Source: Phaffia rhodozyma (taxonomy: Eukaryota > Basidiomycota > Tremellomycetes > Cystofilobasidiales > Mrakiaceae). From it: a DNA stretch of 64,000 nt. Position numbers and translations under genes: made by a program. The notes under the pieces were generated by a model. The model was not told the origin of the DNA, made no database searches, and was given only the letters and a program-made list of their open reading frames with translations. Below are positions 33,904 through 46,400 of this stretch, one piece after another. Each line of letters opens with the position of its first letter. The stretch's first letter is position 1. The DNA is taken from positions 186,001-250,000 of the forward strand of contig JACGZH010000011.1 of assembly GCA_014706385.1 (NCBI GenBank), read 5' to 3'.

Positions 33904-36900
33904 ATGTCATCCCGGACACTCCGAGCTAGACCAGCAAACAGAACATCCTACTCTATCCTCAATGACCCGTTAGCCATCCATCTATCTTCCTCCTCCTCTT
34001 CGTCATCCTCGACAAGATCATCTCTCTCTGCTTCTTCATCAAGATCCTCGGCTCGATCGGAATCAAGATCCAGGTCAGCCTCAGGCTCAAGATCTGGATC
34101 GTCTTCGACCTCTTCAGAAATACACGTCCAACAACCTTCATTCTCAGCATCGACACCAAACGCAGAGATAATATGGTCAACAGCCGAGAATGCAGAAGCA
34201 GAGTCGTCCAAATCGAAATCTAGATCAAAACCGAGGTCAAAAACGCGAAAAAGCTCGAAACGGCTAAGAAAGGAGGATACGAAGCAGAACGCCAGTTCTG
34301 GCTTGAAGAAACGACGATCCAGAACCTTTGAGGATCCTGCTTCAGATAGCGAGAGTGAGGGGTTTGCTCCTTCTGACGAAGAAGACGAGGAGGAGGAAGA
34401 AGAAAATGGGGATGAACAGATGGACAATGACGATAGGTCGTCCGACATGGAAGGACGATACGACGCGAGCGGACAGGACACACCAGGTGCAAGAGGTAGA
34501 GGGACGACCAGACGGAAAGGAGGCCGAGGAGGTTCAGTGGGTTCAACGCGATCTTTATCGTTCTCTATCTCGTCCAACAAACAGAGATCATCAGCGTCAA
34601 CAGCCACAATAACATCAGCCTCAAAAACACACACCACCAGGCCCAACTCAGCACTATCAAGAGCGCCCTCAAAACCTACTCGACGAACAATCTCTTTACC
34701 GACTCATACGTCCAAAGCTCAAGCTCGTCGGAAGGAAACAAAGCTCCCTCCGACAAGTAAAAACACGACCCATGAAGCTACCATGTCAGATGCTATGCCT
34801 CCTCTCTTCCCACATTATACCTCCTACCTTGCCGCGCCGCCTGGGTTGAATCGGCGAAGCGAGATCGTACGAAAGGTAGGAGGTCGTCGGATCACTACGG
34901 ACAGTCACGGGAACGAGCGAGAAGAGTTCATCAGGGGGAAAGAGAGTGAGGAAGAAGAGGAAGGGAGAAAACGACCGATGGGCCCTGGTGAAACGGCGAG
35001 GAGAGTAAGGATCTTCACGAGAGCAGCTTGGGGGATGACGCCCTGGGAAGGATGGGCAGGAGAAGGTTGGAGACCTAATTCTGCTAGAGGAGATAAAGAC
35101 AAAAACGGATGGGAGGGAGTCGAGAGACATTGGAGAGGAATCGAATTGCTAGATGAGAGGTATGTTCCCTTCTCGCACGTATCTTCCATTCTCTTTGTAA
35201 AGAAAAGCAGTATAATGATCTTCGTTCATATATCTGGTATGGCCGTAGACAAGGAGCAAAGTTTTTACCGAAGCCAACAAACGCAAGTTCTCAGAAACTC
35301 TACGCTGGGATTTTAACAGATGATAAGGCTCAAGAGGAATACTCTATACCAGTCTATGGGGCTACGTCTTTAGGTTCGTCCATGTGTCGTCTTGATTGAC
35401 AGACAGAGATATATGCATAAAGCACATAAGACTGAAGATTCTCTTGTGCGTATATGTTTGTATTTGGATTGGTTATGACAAATACAGAAGACATAGGGGT
35501 TGAGAAGAAAGGGTGTATATTCAATCCTGGCGGACCAGTCTGGGATTTAGATTGGTGTCCTATGACTGAAGAGGAATCCGAAAGTGAGAGGATGTGTTTG
35601 CTGTCCTTCTACGCTCTCGTTAACAGCTGCCTTGTGTCCAATTTTAAATTTTGACGACCTTATCCTCCTTTCTTGTGCCTCAGAACGAGGCTTCAAGCTC
35701 TATCTAGCTGTATCAGTCCATCAATCTCTTGACGACAGTCTCCCTATCGGACAGGCAAAACCTTCGAACACTCCTGGATCCATCCAAATTTGGAGTATCT
35801 CTCCACCTTCTCGTCCCTCACATTCATCCGAGGCCGTCTCAGTTGACCCTTCAGCGATGGATGTGTCAAGCGAATCGACACCGACTGCCACAGGTGTCGA
35901 TGAGGCAGCAGAACCGTCTGTAGAGGTCGATCTTGCAACCCAGGCAAGCACTAAGGGAGGAGCAGAAGAGGAAGAAGAAAAAACAGAAGAGCCTAGTCCA
36001 CCGAGAGACGGATTCGTGAAGAGCGAAGATGAAGAAGAAGAGGAATGCTATACCCTTCGATCGGTCAACTCGGACGAAGAGCGCGAATCATCCGTTCGAA
36101 CAAAACGTTCTGCTCTGAAGAGCGCAGCCTGGGCACCGTTAACACCTGGGTACACACCTAAAAGGATCCGAGATATCATCTTTAATAAAACTCCGGCTTC
36201 AAAAGAGGATAAGGAGGAGGTACTGATTGATCTCGAGGGGTGGGAGATGGAAATGAAGTTGGAGATGGTGGTTTGTATCGACGGAGGGAACGCGTGGAAA
36301 GTTCAGTGGTGTCCGAGTGATTCAGCTGATAAGGTACATCTTTGCGTTCTTCCCTTCCCCGTTACACATACACCTTAGTCTTATCCTTCTTTTCTTTCAA
36401 TACCAAAAAGTTGAGCACCAGAAACGGATCCAATTCCACCGCAGATACTATACCAAAGTTGGGCGTCTTAGCGGCTACATTCGAGGACGGCTCCGCCAAG
36501 GTGCTCTCCATTCCAGATCCAGATGCGGTTCGTGGCCAGGCGGATGTGATATCTGAGAACAAAGAGAAACCGTTATATGGTCTGTCCTTTCTTCTATGAT
36601 AACCTGATAGCTTAAGATGGCCTTTTCAAATAACCATTGACATCTACCTCTTTGTTGTACGGTTATCGATAAACAGTCAAGCTAAAACCGTCGACAGTAT
36701 TGGACATTGATGATGGGATGTGTTGGTGTCTAGACTGGGGCAGCGATCGAATGTTGGCCGTAGGCACGACTCATGGTTTGTTTTTTTCCTCTCTCTTCCT
36801 TGTTTATTTTTGTGAAGCTGACTAGGGTGAAGTTGTTTGGTCTAGGAAAAATCTTGGTCTGGGATGTAAAGGAAGCTGCTTTAACCGAGGACGACCTTCG

Positions 36901-38221
36901 TATGATCTTTAACTTTCCTTCGATTGTTCTATGACGAAAAGAACATGAAAAGTGTTAATTTTCCTCTTCTGTCTTTTGTTGACAAACCTAGCTATCCCAC
37001 TCCACTCTATTCAAGCTCACTCTGCTCCGATAAGATCTCTGTCATACCTGCGTGCGCCTCAAGCTGACGCACAAGGAATTTATCAATATGATTGGGAGCA
37101 ATCTCAAATCCTGTCAGTGTCAATGAACGGGCGGATCGTCTTGACAGATTTAAGAGAGTCAGGAGGAAGTGCTGGTGGTGGAGGAAGCTCCCTTACGCTG
37201 CGTATGGTTCGAGGTATGGTGATTTACTTTGATTCTCTACTGTATACAAGTAAATGAGGTTTTTGATTGCGTCCGAGCTGATCAAGTTGCTCATAATCCT
37301 TTCGACAGATATGACCTTAGCTACTACAGCAGTTTCCATTCAAAACGGTTCAGGACTTATTGGCGATGGAGATTTTGCCGTACAGATGATTAGGGGTCGA
37401 CCCAGAAACACGTCCACATTTAGAAAAGTTTCTGCTCAGGAAGGAGCTATCTGGGTTCGTCAACTCTTTCTTGTTTCTTCTTCTTATTTAACTAAAGAAC
37501 GAAGAGAAATAACTCGCTCTCCTTCTATTTTCGATACGAAGGCCCTGTCGACGTCTGATTATCATCCTAACATTGCCTCCGCGTCGGCAGATGGATCTCT
37601 CGTTGTCTCAAATACTCTAAGGGGGACGACTCATAAAAAAGTTGACTGGGTATGTCCGTCTCGATGAATTTCTGTTCACAATGCATACACCCTTCGCCTT
37701 CGGTCTCTGATTGTCACCCGGGTCCGAGACGTTCCTCAGGTATCGCTCATGGAGGTCATTTATAGGATGGATATGAACGAAGCTACAGGGGAGATGAGGA
37801 TGCTAGACAACATATTACCTCAGGTTTGTGTCTCCTTATAAGTCTTTATACTATCTCTCTCTATGTTATTCACTATTTCCTGCGTTGTCTTTCAACTCTA
37901 TTCGAAACACAGAACGTATCGTTCACTCGAACACACGACAGCAAAGCCTCTGTTCTACCTTCGCTATCTGTCTCCTCAAAACCATCATCCATAACGAATA
38001 CTGTCCGACCTATCACATCCGCTTGGCGACCTGAGATAGCTGTTCTCTCAACCTCGTGGAATTCAGGATCTGGGGTAGGCAGATCACCTTTGTTGGCTAG
38101 TGGGATGGCATGTGGGTTGGCCAGGGTTGATGTAATGATCGAAGGAAGATGGAATAGAGCTCGATTTAGAAGGGCGGCGGATATCGCTGCATTGAGAGAA
38201 TGTGTGGACGGAGAGACTTAA
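33904..38221 (+). CDS. TFIIIC WD40 subunit (Sfc6/Tfc6/GTF3C2 type)
   Basis: Subunit of TFIIIC, which binds the B box of tRNA genes for RNA polymerase III. The first exon (33904-35159) starts MSSRTLRARPANRTSYS and carries Ser/Arg-rich stretches (SSARSESRSRSASGS; SKSKSRSKPRSKTRKSS), an acidic run DEEDEEEEEENGDE, and RGRGTTRRKGGRGG. It joins through the acceptor CCGTAG into RQGAKFLPKPTNASSQKLYA. The beta-propeller follows: KKGCIFNPGGPVWDLDWCP, then LYLAVSVH, SIQIWSI, WKVQWCPSD, GVLAATFEDGSAKVLSIPD, DDGMCWCLDWGSDRMLAVGT, HSAPIRSLSYLR, YHPNIASASADGSLVVSN, ending ADIAALRECVDGET at 38221. GPVWDLDWCP followed by AVSVH is the TFIIIC-6 pattern. The propeller half is confident; the N-terminal part is disordered and unusual for its RS-like composition. 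About ten introns. Confidence 0.75.
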
Positions 38222-38524
38222 GAGAAGGCACGCGTAGCGCAGAAGGTGGGATACGCGATCATGAAGTGAAGGAAGACGATCGAGTATTGTTGAGTTGTTG
38301 CTCTCGCGTGTTGGTGTATCAGTGTGTTAGTACGATTACGAATGATCATGTAAAATTCGCACGATCTCGGGAAGCTATCAACAAATCAAGGCAAAATAAA
38401 ACAAACATCCCGAGTATCTAACGTTTAAGACACATCCCAACATCTGATCTTCTCAACATGAGATATACAATACATCTTTGAGAACGCTGGCTCTTGGCTT
38501 GTTAGGTGACCAAATAAACAAACA
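38222..38524. other. Short convergent intergenic region
   Basis: 303 bases between the stops of the TFIIIC and CTU2 genes. No feature seen beyond the two 3' ends. Confidence 0.5.
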
Positions 38525-40544
38525 TTAATCTTTGTTGCCACCAACATCGTCGTCGTTGTCATCGTTCAAGAGCCAACCCTCCTCCTTTAGCCAGTTTTCG
38601 ACTTGTTCTCTCTCCACCTTGACTTGTTTCTGTCCTTCTTTTTCTCCCTTCTTTTTTTCCTTGTTGACTTCTCCAACCAAATTGCCTAGAACCCAACTGG
38701 GCAATGGCGCAAACGGCTCACTTTCGTCGACTTGAGCGTCTGTGGCCAGCTTGGTAGTTCTAGATGCAGCAGAGGGCGAGACTAATGTTGTCAGACAGGC
38801 GTAACATAATTTGTCTTCCAACGGCATCGTCGGCGTTTTTCCTGGTGTCGTCGTCTCGTGTTCTGAATGAGTTTGAGAAGGCGAGGTCGGCGGGGAAGAT
38901 TGACTGGAAAGTGAGGTAATGGATGTAGTGGCTAGCCATTCTAGAGGACTTTGATCAGCCGGAAGTTCACAAATCGGACAAACTCGGCCAGCCCAGGGAT
39001 TTTCTCTAGGGCAACTAGATGGTCTGGCCTGAGATGAATCGTGCGAGGGAGGAAGATATCCGGGAAAGACTAGTTTGGAGGCGGTTCGGGCGATGGTGGA
39101 GACGGTTGAGGGGTGCGTCGTGTTGAGTGTCTGAATGAATTCTGCAGTAAACAAGATTCGGAACGCAACGAAAGTTAGTTGAGTAAAACGGAGACGATCG
39201 ATGAGAGCAGACTGAAGAGGAAGAGGATAAATTTGGAAGATAGATGAAGAATATACAAACCCTGAGTGAGTGCCTCAATACTACTCTTCCCACCTTTTCC
39301 GTCCTCGCCAATCCCTACCCCGCTATCCCAGTCAAGATCCCAACTGGGCAAACCTCTCTCTCTGGCGTACCATGCAAGCTCCTTCTTTCCAAGCCCACCG
39401 AGTGGCCTGATAACATTGACACCCTGTGCTTCAAATGAGCTCGATACCAACAAAGGAAGCGAGTATCCTCTTCCGGAAGCAAGCGCAGAGACGACGAGAG
39501 AAGCCGATCGAGTTGACGTCAGACCTGTGAGAAGTAGCGGGGGCGTTGGTGTTGGAGATGGGGCAGTAGAGAGAGAGTAGGCCATCCGTGTGAGGAGAGA
39601 AGAAAGTAGCTGGAATCGGAGAGACGGATGTGACGATACAGGAAGTTGAGCTAGTAAGCTGTGGTAGGAAGAAGTTGGGTTCGCGTTGGGAAGATGCGTC
39701 GTCTTAAGGACTATCGAAATGACATGAGAGCAGAGAGAAGTCCGAAGAAAATCAGAATTTCTTCTCGTACGCAATGGACACAAGACAGAAGAAGAATCTT
39801 ACCTCGTCCAGGCAACACGTTCACTCCGATCGTGCCATTCAGTCCACCTTTATCATTGATGAGCTCTCCATCCTTGTCAAATGCCTCTTCCACCTTGACC
39901 TTCCAAGTCTCCCATTCATATTTCTCTGCTAGCGCTTTGATACTAGTCCATCTTTTGTCTGCTCTGGTCTGTTCCTCATGCCCAAAGTCGACAAAGCCCA
40001 CGACAATCCGGCCCCACCGAGCTCGACCCGTTCGAGACTTCGTCGAGGTAGACTGACAGAATGCTCGGTGGAAGAGTTCAAGCATCGATATCGAGGCTGA
40101 ACCACCAGAGCAGGCGAGTAGGATAGAAGGCGTAGGCGTGTCTGGCTTTCGAGATAAAGGAGGTAGGTGAGGAAAGAGAAGTCGGGTGAATTTGGCAACG
40201 ACAAGAAGCGCCAGACATTCTCTGAGTAGGTGAGGGAAAAGGAAAGGGGATGAATACACTTTATAGTTGAGCAAGCGAATGCGTGTGGAGGACTATGAGG
40301 AGGAAGAGCCTGATCTTACCTGCAGTAGGTATAGTGACCAAGAACCATGCTACCCTTCCTATCCTTACATCTGATGCATATTCTAGAGTCAATTGTCTTT
40401 TTCTCTATTAGAAGTAATCATAAGCAGTTATTATCAGCTCTTTGATTGGGCCAGAAGAGACAAAGAAGAATACGAACTGGGCATCAAAGTCTCCTCCTTC
40501 GGCTCTCCATCAATAGGTACTGCATCCGGGTTTCCACAAGACAT
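38525..40544 (-). CDS. NCS2: Cytoplasmic tRNA 2-thiolation protein Ncs2/CTU2
   Basis: Partner of Ncs6/CTU1 in 2-thiolation of wobble U34 in Lys, Glu and Gln tRNAs, using sulfur from the Urm1 pathway. The first exon (start 40544) encodes MSCGNPDAVPIDGEPKEE, the usual fungal Ncs2 opening, and joins through a GTATTC donor to SICIRCKDRKGSMVLGHYTY, with the N-terminal CxxC. Next come ECLALLVVAKFTRLLF and ILLACSGGSASISMLELF, the degenerate SGG adenylation loop, then GRIVVGFVDFGHEEQ. Later LLTGLTSTRSASLVVSALAS, then VNVIRPLGGLGKKELAWYAR. The C-terminal exon has the zinc-type Cys pairs VCPICELPAD and LCYACLTTL. It stops at 38525. The Cys pattern and order match CTU2 over the whole length. Confidence 0.9.
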
Positions 40545-41804
40545 CTGTATCGAAAATATATGTTGGGTTGCGTCGGCCGTAGTAGTGAATACAACTGTAA
40601 ATAAAGTGTGTATGCTGCCTGTTTGGCAGTTGGTCTGTTCAAATGTTTCCTACTCAAAGTGGAGGTAAAGGATGGTCACACAAAGCCGTAACTATGGTCA
40701 CGGAAGCGTTTTTGAATGATATATGCCAGAATTACTTATCTAGACATAGCGCGCATAAGTACTATGCCGTTTGAGTCACGTGTTTGTCAATACATTGGTC
40801 CGGCGATATAACGCCACCCGGGTGATTTGAGTTTCAGGGTCTCCTACTTCCGCTTCCCGCTTGGCCCGAAGATAAATATCTTCTGTAGACTTTCTTCACA
40901 CCGGGATAGAATCCCCGTATTTACTGTTAAATCACTTACTTGCCGATTTTGATTAATCGCACTGTGTGTATGGGGATCTTCTCCGTTAAACACCAAGCGA
41001 GGGCGGATATCGTGCGGGTATGAAAGGGATCGGAGGGAGGGGATCTACATTGTGTTTACGCGGACTCAATGCTCGTTCCAACTGTGTTCTTCCGAGCATT
41101 TAGCCTCATCATGATTTGATTTCGCACATGGTCGACGATGGTTTTTGTCCAACCACTTTTTGTTGTCTTTAATTTCTTGGTCTAGATGTTCAATCTCTCG
41201 TGAAGATCGATCCTTGGGCCCGATCTGTTATTCGCAACCTAATCAACGTACATAATCCGTTCCATGGCCTTCTGGATTGTCTGTTGACTCGTTTCGTGCA
41301 CATATCCTGTCGAATCTTCACTTGATCACTAACGACTCATACTCGCTCTCCTTCTGAATTATGTTCATGGCTAATAAGACATTACCAACAAAGCACTCGG
41401 GTCCCTCCCCATATTGTTGACATGCTAATAGGTTCGGGTCCGGAACTGCTCCCACTTGAGATTGTTCTCTGATACCTATACATTCAGGTCCAAACAAGCC
41501 AGGTCTGCCTGTACGCCTGTCTTTGTTCTGGTCTCGAGAAGCCTCATAATCGCAGGAGATCGCAGTGCGTCCTCCTTCTGTTCGCGTCCTTCTGAGTTTG
41601 TGTACGCGTTCTTGTTCAGCTTGGTTGTCCTTTGTTTGTTGTTCTCCAGACCAACTTCTTCCTTGCGCGTTCTTCAGAATTGTATAAAAGATGGAATGCA
41701 CAAAAGGTCGAAGGGGTTTGTAGAAGACAAAAAACGTCTCGTCTCAATCTGTTCATCTTTCATATCTTGCGACCTCTATCCTATATTCTTGATCTTCAGT
41801 CATC
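40545..41804. promoter_or_regulatory. Divergent promoter region, CTU2 / secreted protein
   Basis: 1.26 kb between opposite starts, the second largest gene-free interval. It has a CACGTG near 40777 and a clear TATAAAAG at 41683-41690, 115 bases before the secreted-protein ATG. Minus-strand frames in this stretch lack ATG starts or protein-like composition. The long upstream region with a TATA box suggests strong regulation of the secreted protein. Confidence 0.55.
41683..41690 (+). promoter_or_regulatory. TATA box of the secreted-protein gene
   Basis: TATAAAAG, a perfect consensus, 115 bases upstream of the ATG at 41805. I did not notice an equally clear TATA box before the other genes here. 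Confidence 0.6.
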
Positions 41805-42899
41805 ATGCGATTCTCTTCTTCTACTCTTGCTTCGGTCGTCCTGCTCTCTGCAGCTGCTTCTGCTCAGAACCACTCCAGTGTTCTAGAGAAGCGAGACACT
41901 GCTGCTCAACCTCAGGCGTCTACTTACAGTTGCGAATGTGCGCCCCTTTCTGCATTCAGTCACTCTTGTCTTATCTTATCGAAGCGCCTACTTATCTTCT
42001 ACATCCTCTGTATTCATCTAGACACATGCCCTACCTGGTCCTACCAAGATGATATCTCTCGAGTGGTTCTCTCCCCGTCTTACTCATCCATGTATGACAC
42101 AAAGACCATGCTTTGTGGCTACGGCTGGCAGTAAGTCTTTCGAGACTCTTTCCACTTTTGTCTTTCAAGTCCTAATCTCGTCCCTCTCTGCATGAAATCT
42201 AGGCGCACAGAGGATGCCGGAACTTGCCGATACAATACGGCAGGACAGAGTGTGTATAATAAGAGCGATAAGACGGCTCTAAGCTGTCCCTCTACGACCT
42301 GTTAGTTGTGTTCATTCATATTCTGGTGGGCCCCATGTATGAAGTGGATGGCTGATCCTAAATTGCGAATTTTCCATGGTTTTTGCTAGCCAACGGAGAT
42401 TGCCCCTCACCGGTCGCATTCGGAGATGCATCTACAAAGCTTTCATATAAGGAGTCGACCTCTTCAACCGAGTACTTATGCCAGTCAGTCTCCATCATGC
42501 CTCTTCCTTTTTTTTTCTTCATCAACTTATCGACTGACAATCAATTCTTTCCTCCCTCTTCCCCCTGTCTATCGTTCATCTCAGCTACACCATGTGAGTT
42601 CACATTCTCATACTTTTCTGAAAGAACGAGAAGCTATCAGACTGATATCAACTATTTATCTGAACATCAGTGACAAAACCTATGCTGCCAAATGCTTTTA
42701 CAACAAGGCTAAGGGAGGCCGAAAGAACAACTCAGAGACGAAATCCGAGGAGCAATGCCCATTGACAGCTGAACAGAGCTGTGCTCTCCGAAAACGATCC
42801 CAGAAGCGGACCGAAACTGAGAACGAGAAGAAACTCCGAAGCAGACAGTGGAGCTACCACAAAACCCGGGCCATGGAGGCTGCTCGAAAGAGGCGTTAA
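41805..42899 (+). CDS. Secreted cysteine-rich protein of unknown function, 6 exons
   Basis: Exons 41805-41937, 42022-42130, 42203-42300, 42390-42483, 42585-42593, 42671-42899; 672 nt, 223 aa, every junction in phase. The signal peptide is MRFSSSTLASVVLLSAAASA, with likely cleavage after ASA. A Lys-Arg (VLEKR) about 30 residues in looks like a Kex2 pro-peptide site. The mature part has ten cysteines, for example YSCEYTCPTWSYQDD, TMLCGYGWQRTEDAGTC, ALSCPSTTSNGDCPSP and EYLCHYTIDKTYAAKC. The last 50 residues are strongly basic: CALRKRSQKRTETENEKK, then RAMEAARKRR at the end. One exon is nine bases (CTACACCAT). I do not recognise a domain. Secretion is well supported; the polybasic tail is unusual and could bind wall polysaccharide, nucleic acid or membranes. 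These possibilities are inference. Confidence 0.8.
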
Positions 42900-43464
42900 C
42901 CTGGGCATTCAAGAACATATCTGAGAATACTTCTTAACTTCTCTTTTCAGGCGATCTTCAATCATAACCTCTCATCTTCACCTTATTGCCAGTACTTCTG
43001 CCTGATTATTTGAAAAGGTAGTCGATCGCTCCTGCTCTTCTTCTGTTCTTTTGGATGCATCAAATATATATACCACCATCTATACCCCGCTCGATACCCA
43101 TTATCTTCATTTGATAACCTTATTTCGTTCCTTCACTCATGAATCATTGAAATTTCCTTTTTTTTCTCTTTTTTTTCTCTTTCCTCTCTTCAAAACAAAC
43201 ATTCAATACACATACCCTACTACGATACCCTTCTGATCTATGAATCCTCACATACCAAAAGTGCAGAAAAGCCACGGTGTCGAATATTTTGAATCTTTTG
43301 ACACGAATATTTCAGACTGACTTCACAATATATATCTGCTTTCTCGTTATCTAATCTCCAACCCTAACTCCCCATATAGTCGTCTCAAAGAAACCTTCTC
43401 AACTCGTTTCCCCCCTAACAGTCACCTTTCTACCTTCCGCTTGGCCTTCCTTCCATCTCCCCAA
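42900..43464. other. Intergenic region before the tomosyn gene
   Basis: 565 bases between two plus-strand genes. T/C-rich stretches (about 43150-43195) precede the tomosyn start. No other feature seen. Confidence 0.5.
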
Positions 43465-46400
43465 ATGTTCAAATTATCATCCAAGAAGCCTATAACCAAT
43501 CAACAACATGATCTATCCAATGTTCTTAGGGATCGCTCAAATATCAAGTTGGGAGCGATACTGAATCCGTTAGAAGGCGTCCAAGGGGATCTTAGCGCAA
43601 TCGCGGTCGATCCTTTGGGTGGTTGGCTGGCTGTTGGTGAGTTCTAAGATCTCGATTTGCTGCTGCTTAGGAGTATATTCAACGAATGCGTATGCTGTTC
43701 AAAAGGCAAGTAAGGTACTCTCCAGAGATTCAAGTGAGATTACTTTGATGATGGTCAATCGAGTTGCACGATCTTGATAGACACTGCGGTCAAATGAACA
43801 GAGCTTTGTAAGGAGGAGGAAGAAAATGTAGAGGATGAGTCAAGAACGAGGACTATGCACCAGAAGATCCTTAAGAAAGCTTTGATTTGATTCTAACTAA
43901 AATGGTTCACTACATACAGGTACTTTATCCGGTGCCATCTATCTCACTGGATCTTCCACCGTATATGTTCCTTTGAGTATATATCATACACCCCCGGAAC
44001 CCCTCTGGAAGGGAATAACATCTGTCAAGTTTTTGTGCTTCCATCCTGGTCATCAGCGACTTGTAGCCATTGGTAAGATCAACGTTTCCTTCTTGATCAT
44101 TCCATCAACAGTAGATCTTCTTGTTGCTTCAACTTTGATTGAGTTTGGCTCGGCATTTGATACATATGTGTAGACTCGAAAAGTCAGGTTCATATTTGGG
44201 ATCTGGGATTGATTGATCCGAAGACCAATATACCATATAAAGAAGCTACCAACAGCTTGTATAATAAAGTGACGTTAGTCTTCTTTTCGTCTCTCCTTGC
44301 ATCTATTTTGCTAAACTTCACTTACCCAAGCTTCTCTTCATCATCTCAGCTCCATAGACCTTCCTTCAGCTTCCACCTCACACTTACCTGTTACCTTCAA
44401 AGATGGAGCAACTGGTTTTATCGACCTATCCCGATCCGCCTTTCTCGCACCTTACAAGATCCCCAATGTTTGGGCAAAACATGAAAGTCGATTACGTGCA
44501 TCTGGGATCGAAATCCCCGCTTCAAGATCATCAACCGGTCCGCCCATGTCAATCGGGGTGAATGTTAATCCAAGAGACAGAAATTTGATGTTGATAGCGT
44601 ATGAGGGAGGAGTGATACTTTGGGATCTTGAGAAGAAGGAGTCAAGAAACACGTTTGAATTGAGTATCATGCCAGGCGCACCGGGAGCGGCTGGTTATTC
44701 GGACCCAGTAAGTGTTTCCCTTTTCTTGTCCCCCGTAGCTTGGAAGACATATCGGACTCATATAGTGTATCTCAGAATCTATTTACGGAGAGAACACCGG
44801 GAGTGACCTGTATCTGCTGGAAGCCAGATGGATTAGTCTTCGCTGTAGGATGTAAGATGTGTTTCATTTTGTCTCCTGTTTTCAATTTTTTCCTCGGTAA
44901 GACAGCTCATCAGCCTCACGTACTTCTATATCCTCACGTGACAGATGACGATGGATGTATAGCTATATGGTCTGTGGATGACTCTGATAAACCACTCTCT
45001 GTTCGAACGGTGGATGAAGAAGATGTCAATATCACCAACGCAGAAAGTGTATGTTTTTCTTTCCAGTTCACCATACAACAAATCACGGGCTCGATTCTCA
45101 CACATATGATTTCGAAACATTAGTTATTCGAATCCGGCGCCCTCGAACCGGGTTCGGTGACTGAGGGTTCTCTACCGAAGTCGCTACTTCTTCCTCGAGA
45201 ACCTATATTTAAGCTTTCATGGACTTCGTTCCCATCTTCCACCACCCTCAACGGTCTTGTTCCACCTCCCTCACCAGAGACTATCGAGTTTTCTCAACGG
45301 GAAGAGACTATTCTCGTCATCCTCGGCGGTCAATCACCCAGCATCAATCCCCAAGGCGTTACTCTTCTTCAGTTTCCAGCTTTTCATCCGCCAGCGGCTG
45401 CTGTCGCTCCTCCTTCCGGCGGATTAAGTTCGAATGTCCGAGCTGCTTTCAAAGATTCGTTGATCTCTACCGGAACATTTGTCTACCCTACAGAGAGACC
45501 ATGCGAAGACTTTTGTCTAGTCCCCAGAGCAGATCCACATTACGGTCTAACATTCGATCCAGTGGGAATTATCTTTATCATAGGTTCGGTGTCCGATCGA
45601 GCAGGCTGGATGAGTGGACGAGGGTTGAAAGCCTATTCGTTCCCACCAGTAAGATCCACTAAGGTGGCTGTGAGTAAGACTCGAAGGGAACCTCAAGCAG
45701 AAGTAGGAGAAGATGAGTTTGTGCCTATATCGGCGCCACCCAAGACGCTCGTTCAGGTCAACGCGGAGCCATCGGTATTTTCACCTCAAGCTTGGGGATT
45801 TGCGTTATCTGGCGATACTGAGAACCAATCAGATAGTGATATAGAAGACAAGGGCAAAGGGTGGGCACAGCCATTTGTAGGAAGTTCTGGATTTGGAGAG
45901 TGGAGCTTGTCGGCGAGGCTGTGGTGTGGGGTGGACTCGATAGGAGGAAGTTGGTTGAAGCCTATAACGTCAGAGGGACTGAGAAGAATTGGCGGAGGGG
46001 AAGGAAGAGAGAGGCTTAACGATGGAAACCCAAGGCTCTGGCTTAATGGTGGAAAAGCACACGGAAAGGTCGATGGGGATAACTTCAAAGGACTCAAAGT
46101 GAGTGAATCTCTTCTATAATCTGGACATCGAGTGTTTTTGTCTCCTATCAGGGTTTTCTAGATTGACGCAAGAGTTAATTTCACAGCTTGAACCACATCG
46201 CCTTTTGGTAACATTCCACCTCAACCATCTCGTCAGGTTCTTTGATATTTCTTCCCAACTTCTCCTTTTCCCTTCTCCTCTAACAAACGAGTATCCAGAC
46301 CCTCTTTCAAATCTTACCATCGACCTGCCTTCCATCCTGCGAAACCCTACGATATCTCACACACCCATTGCACAGTCATATGCACGCGATCCAAATAAAG

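Noticed and set aside
33948..34646. 232-codon acidic minus-strand frame over the TFIIIC N-terminal exon
   Set aside because: Its Asp/Glu runs are complements of the Ser/Arg-rich sense codons; the sense frame joins properly to the WD40 exons.
41318..41701. 127-codon minus-strand frame upstream of the secreted-protein gene
   Set aside because: It opens with GTG, not ATG, and overlaps the TATA box and likely transcription start of the plus-strand gene; no family resemblance.
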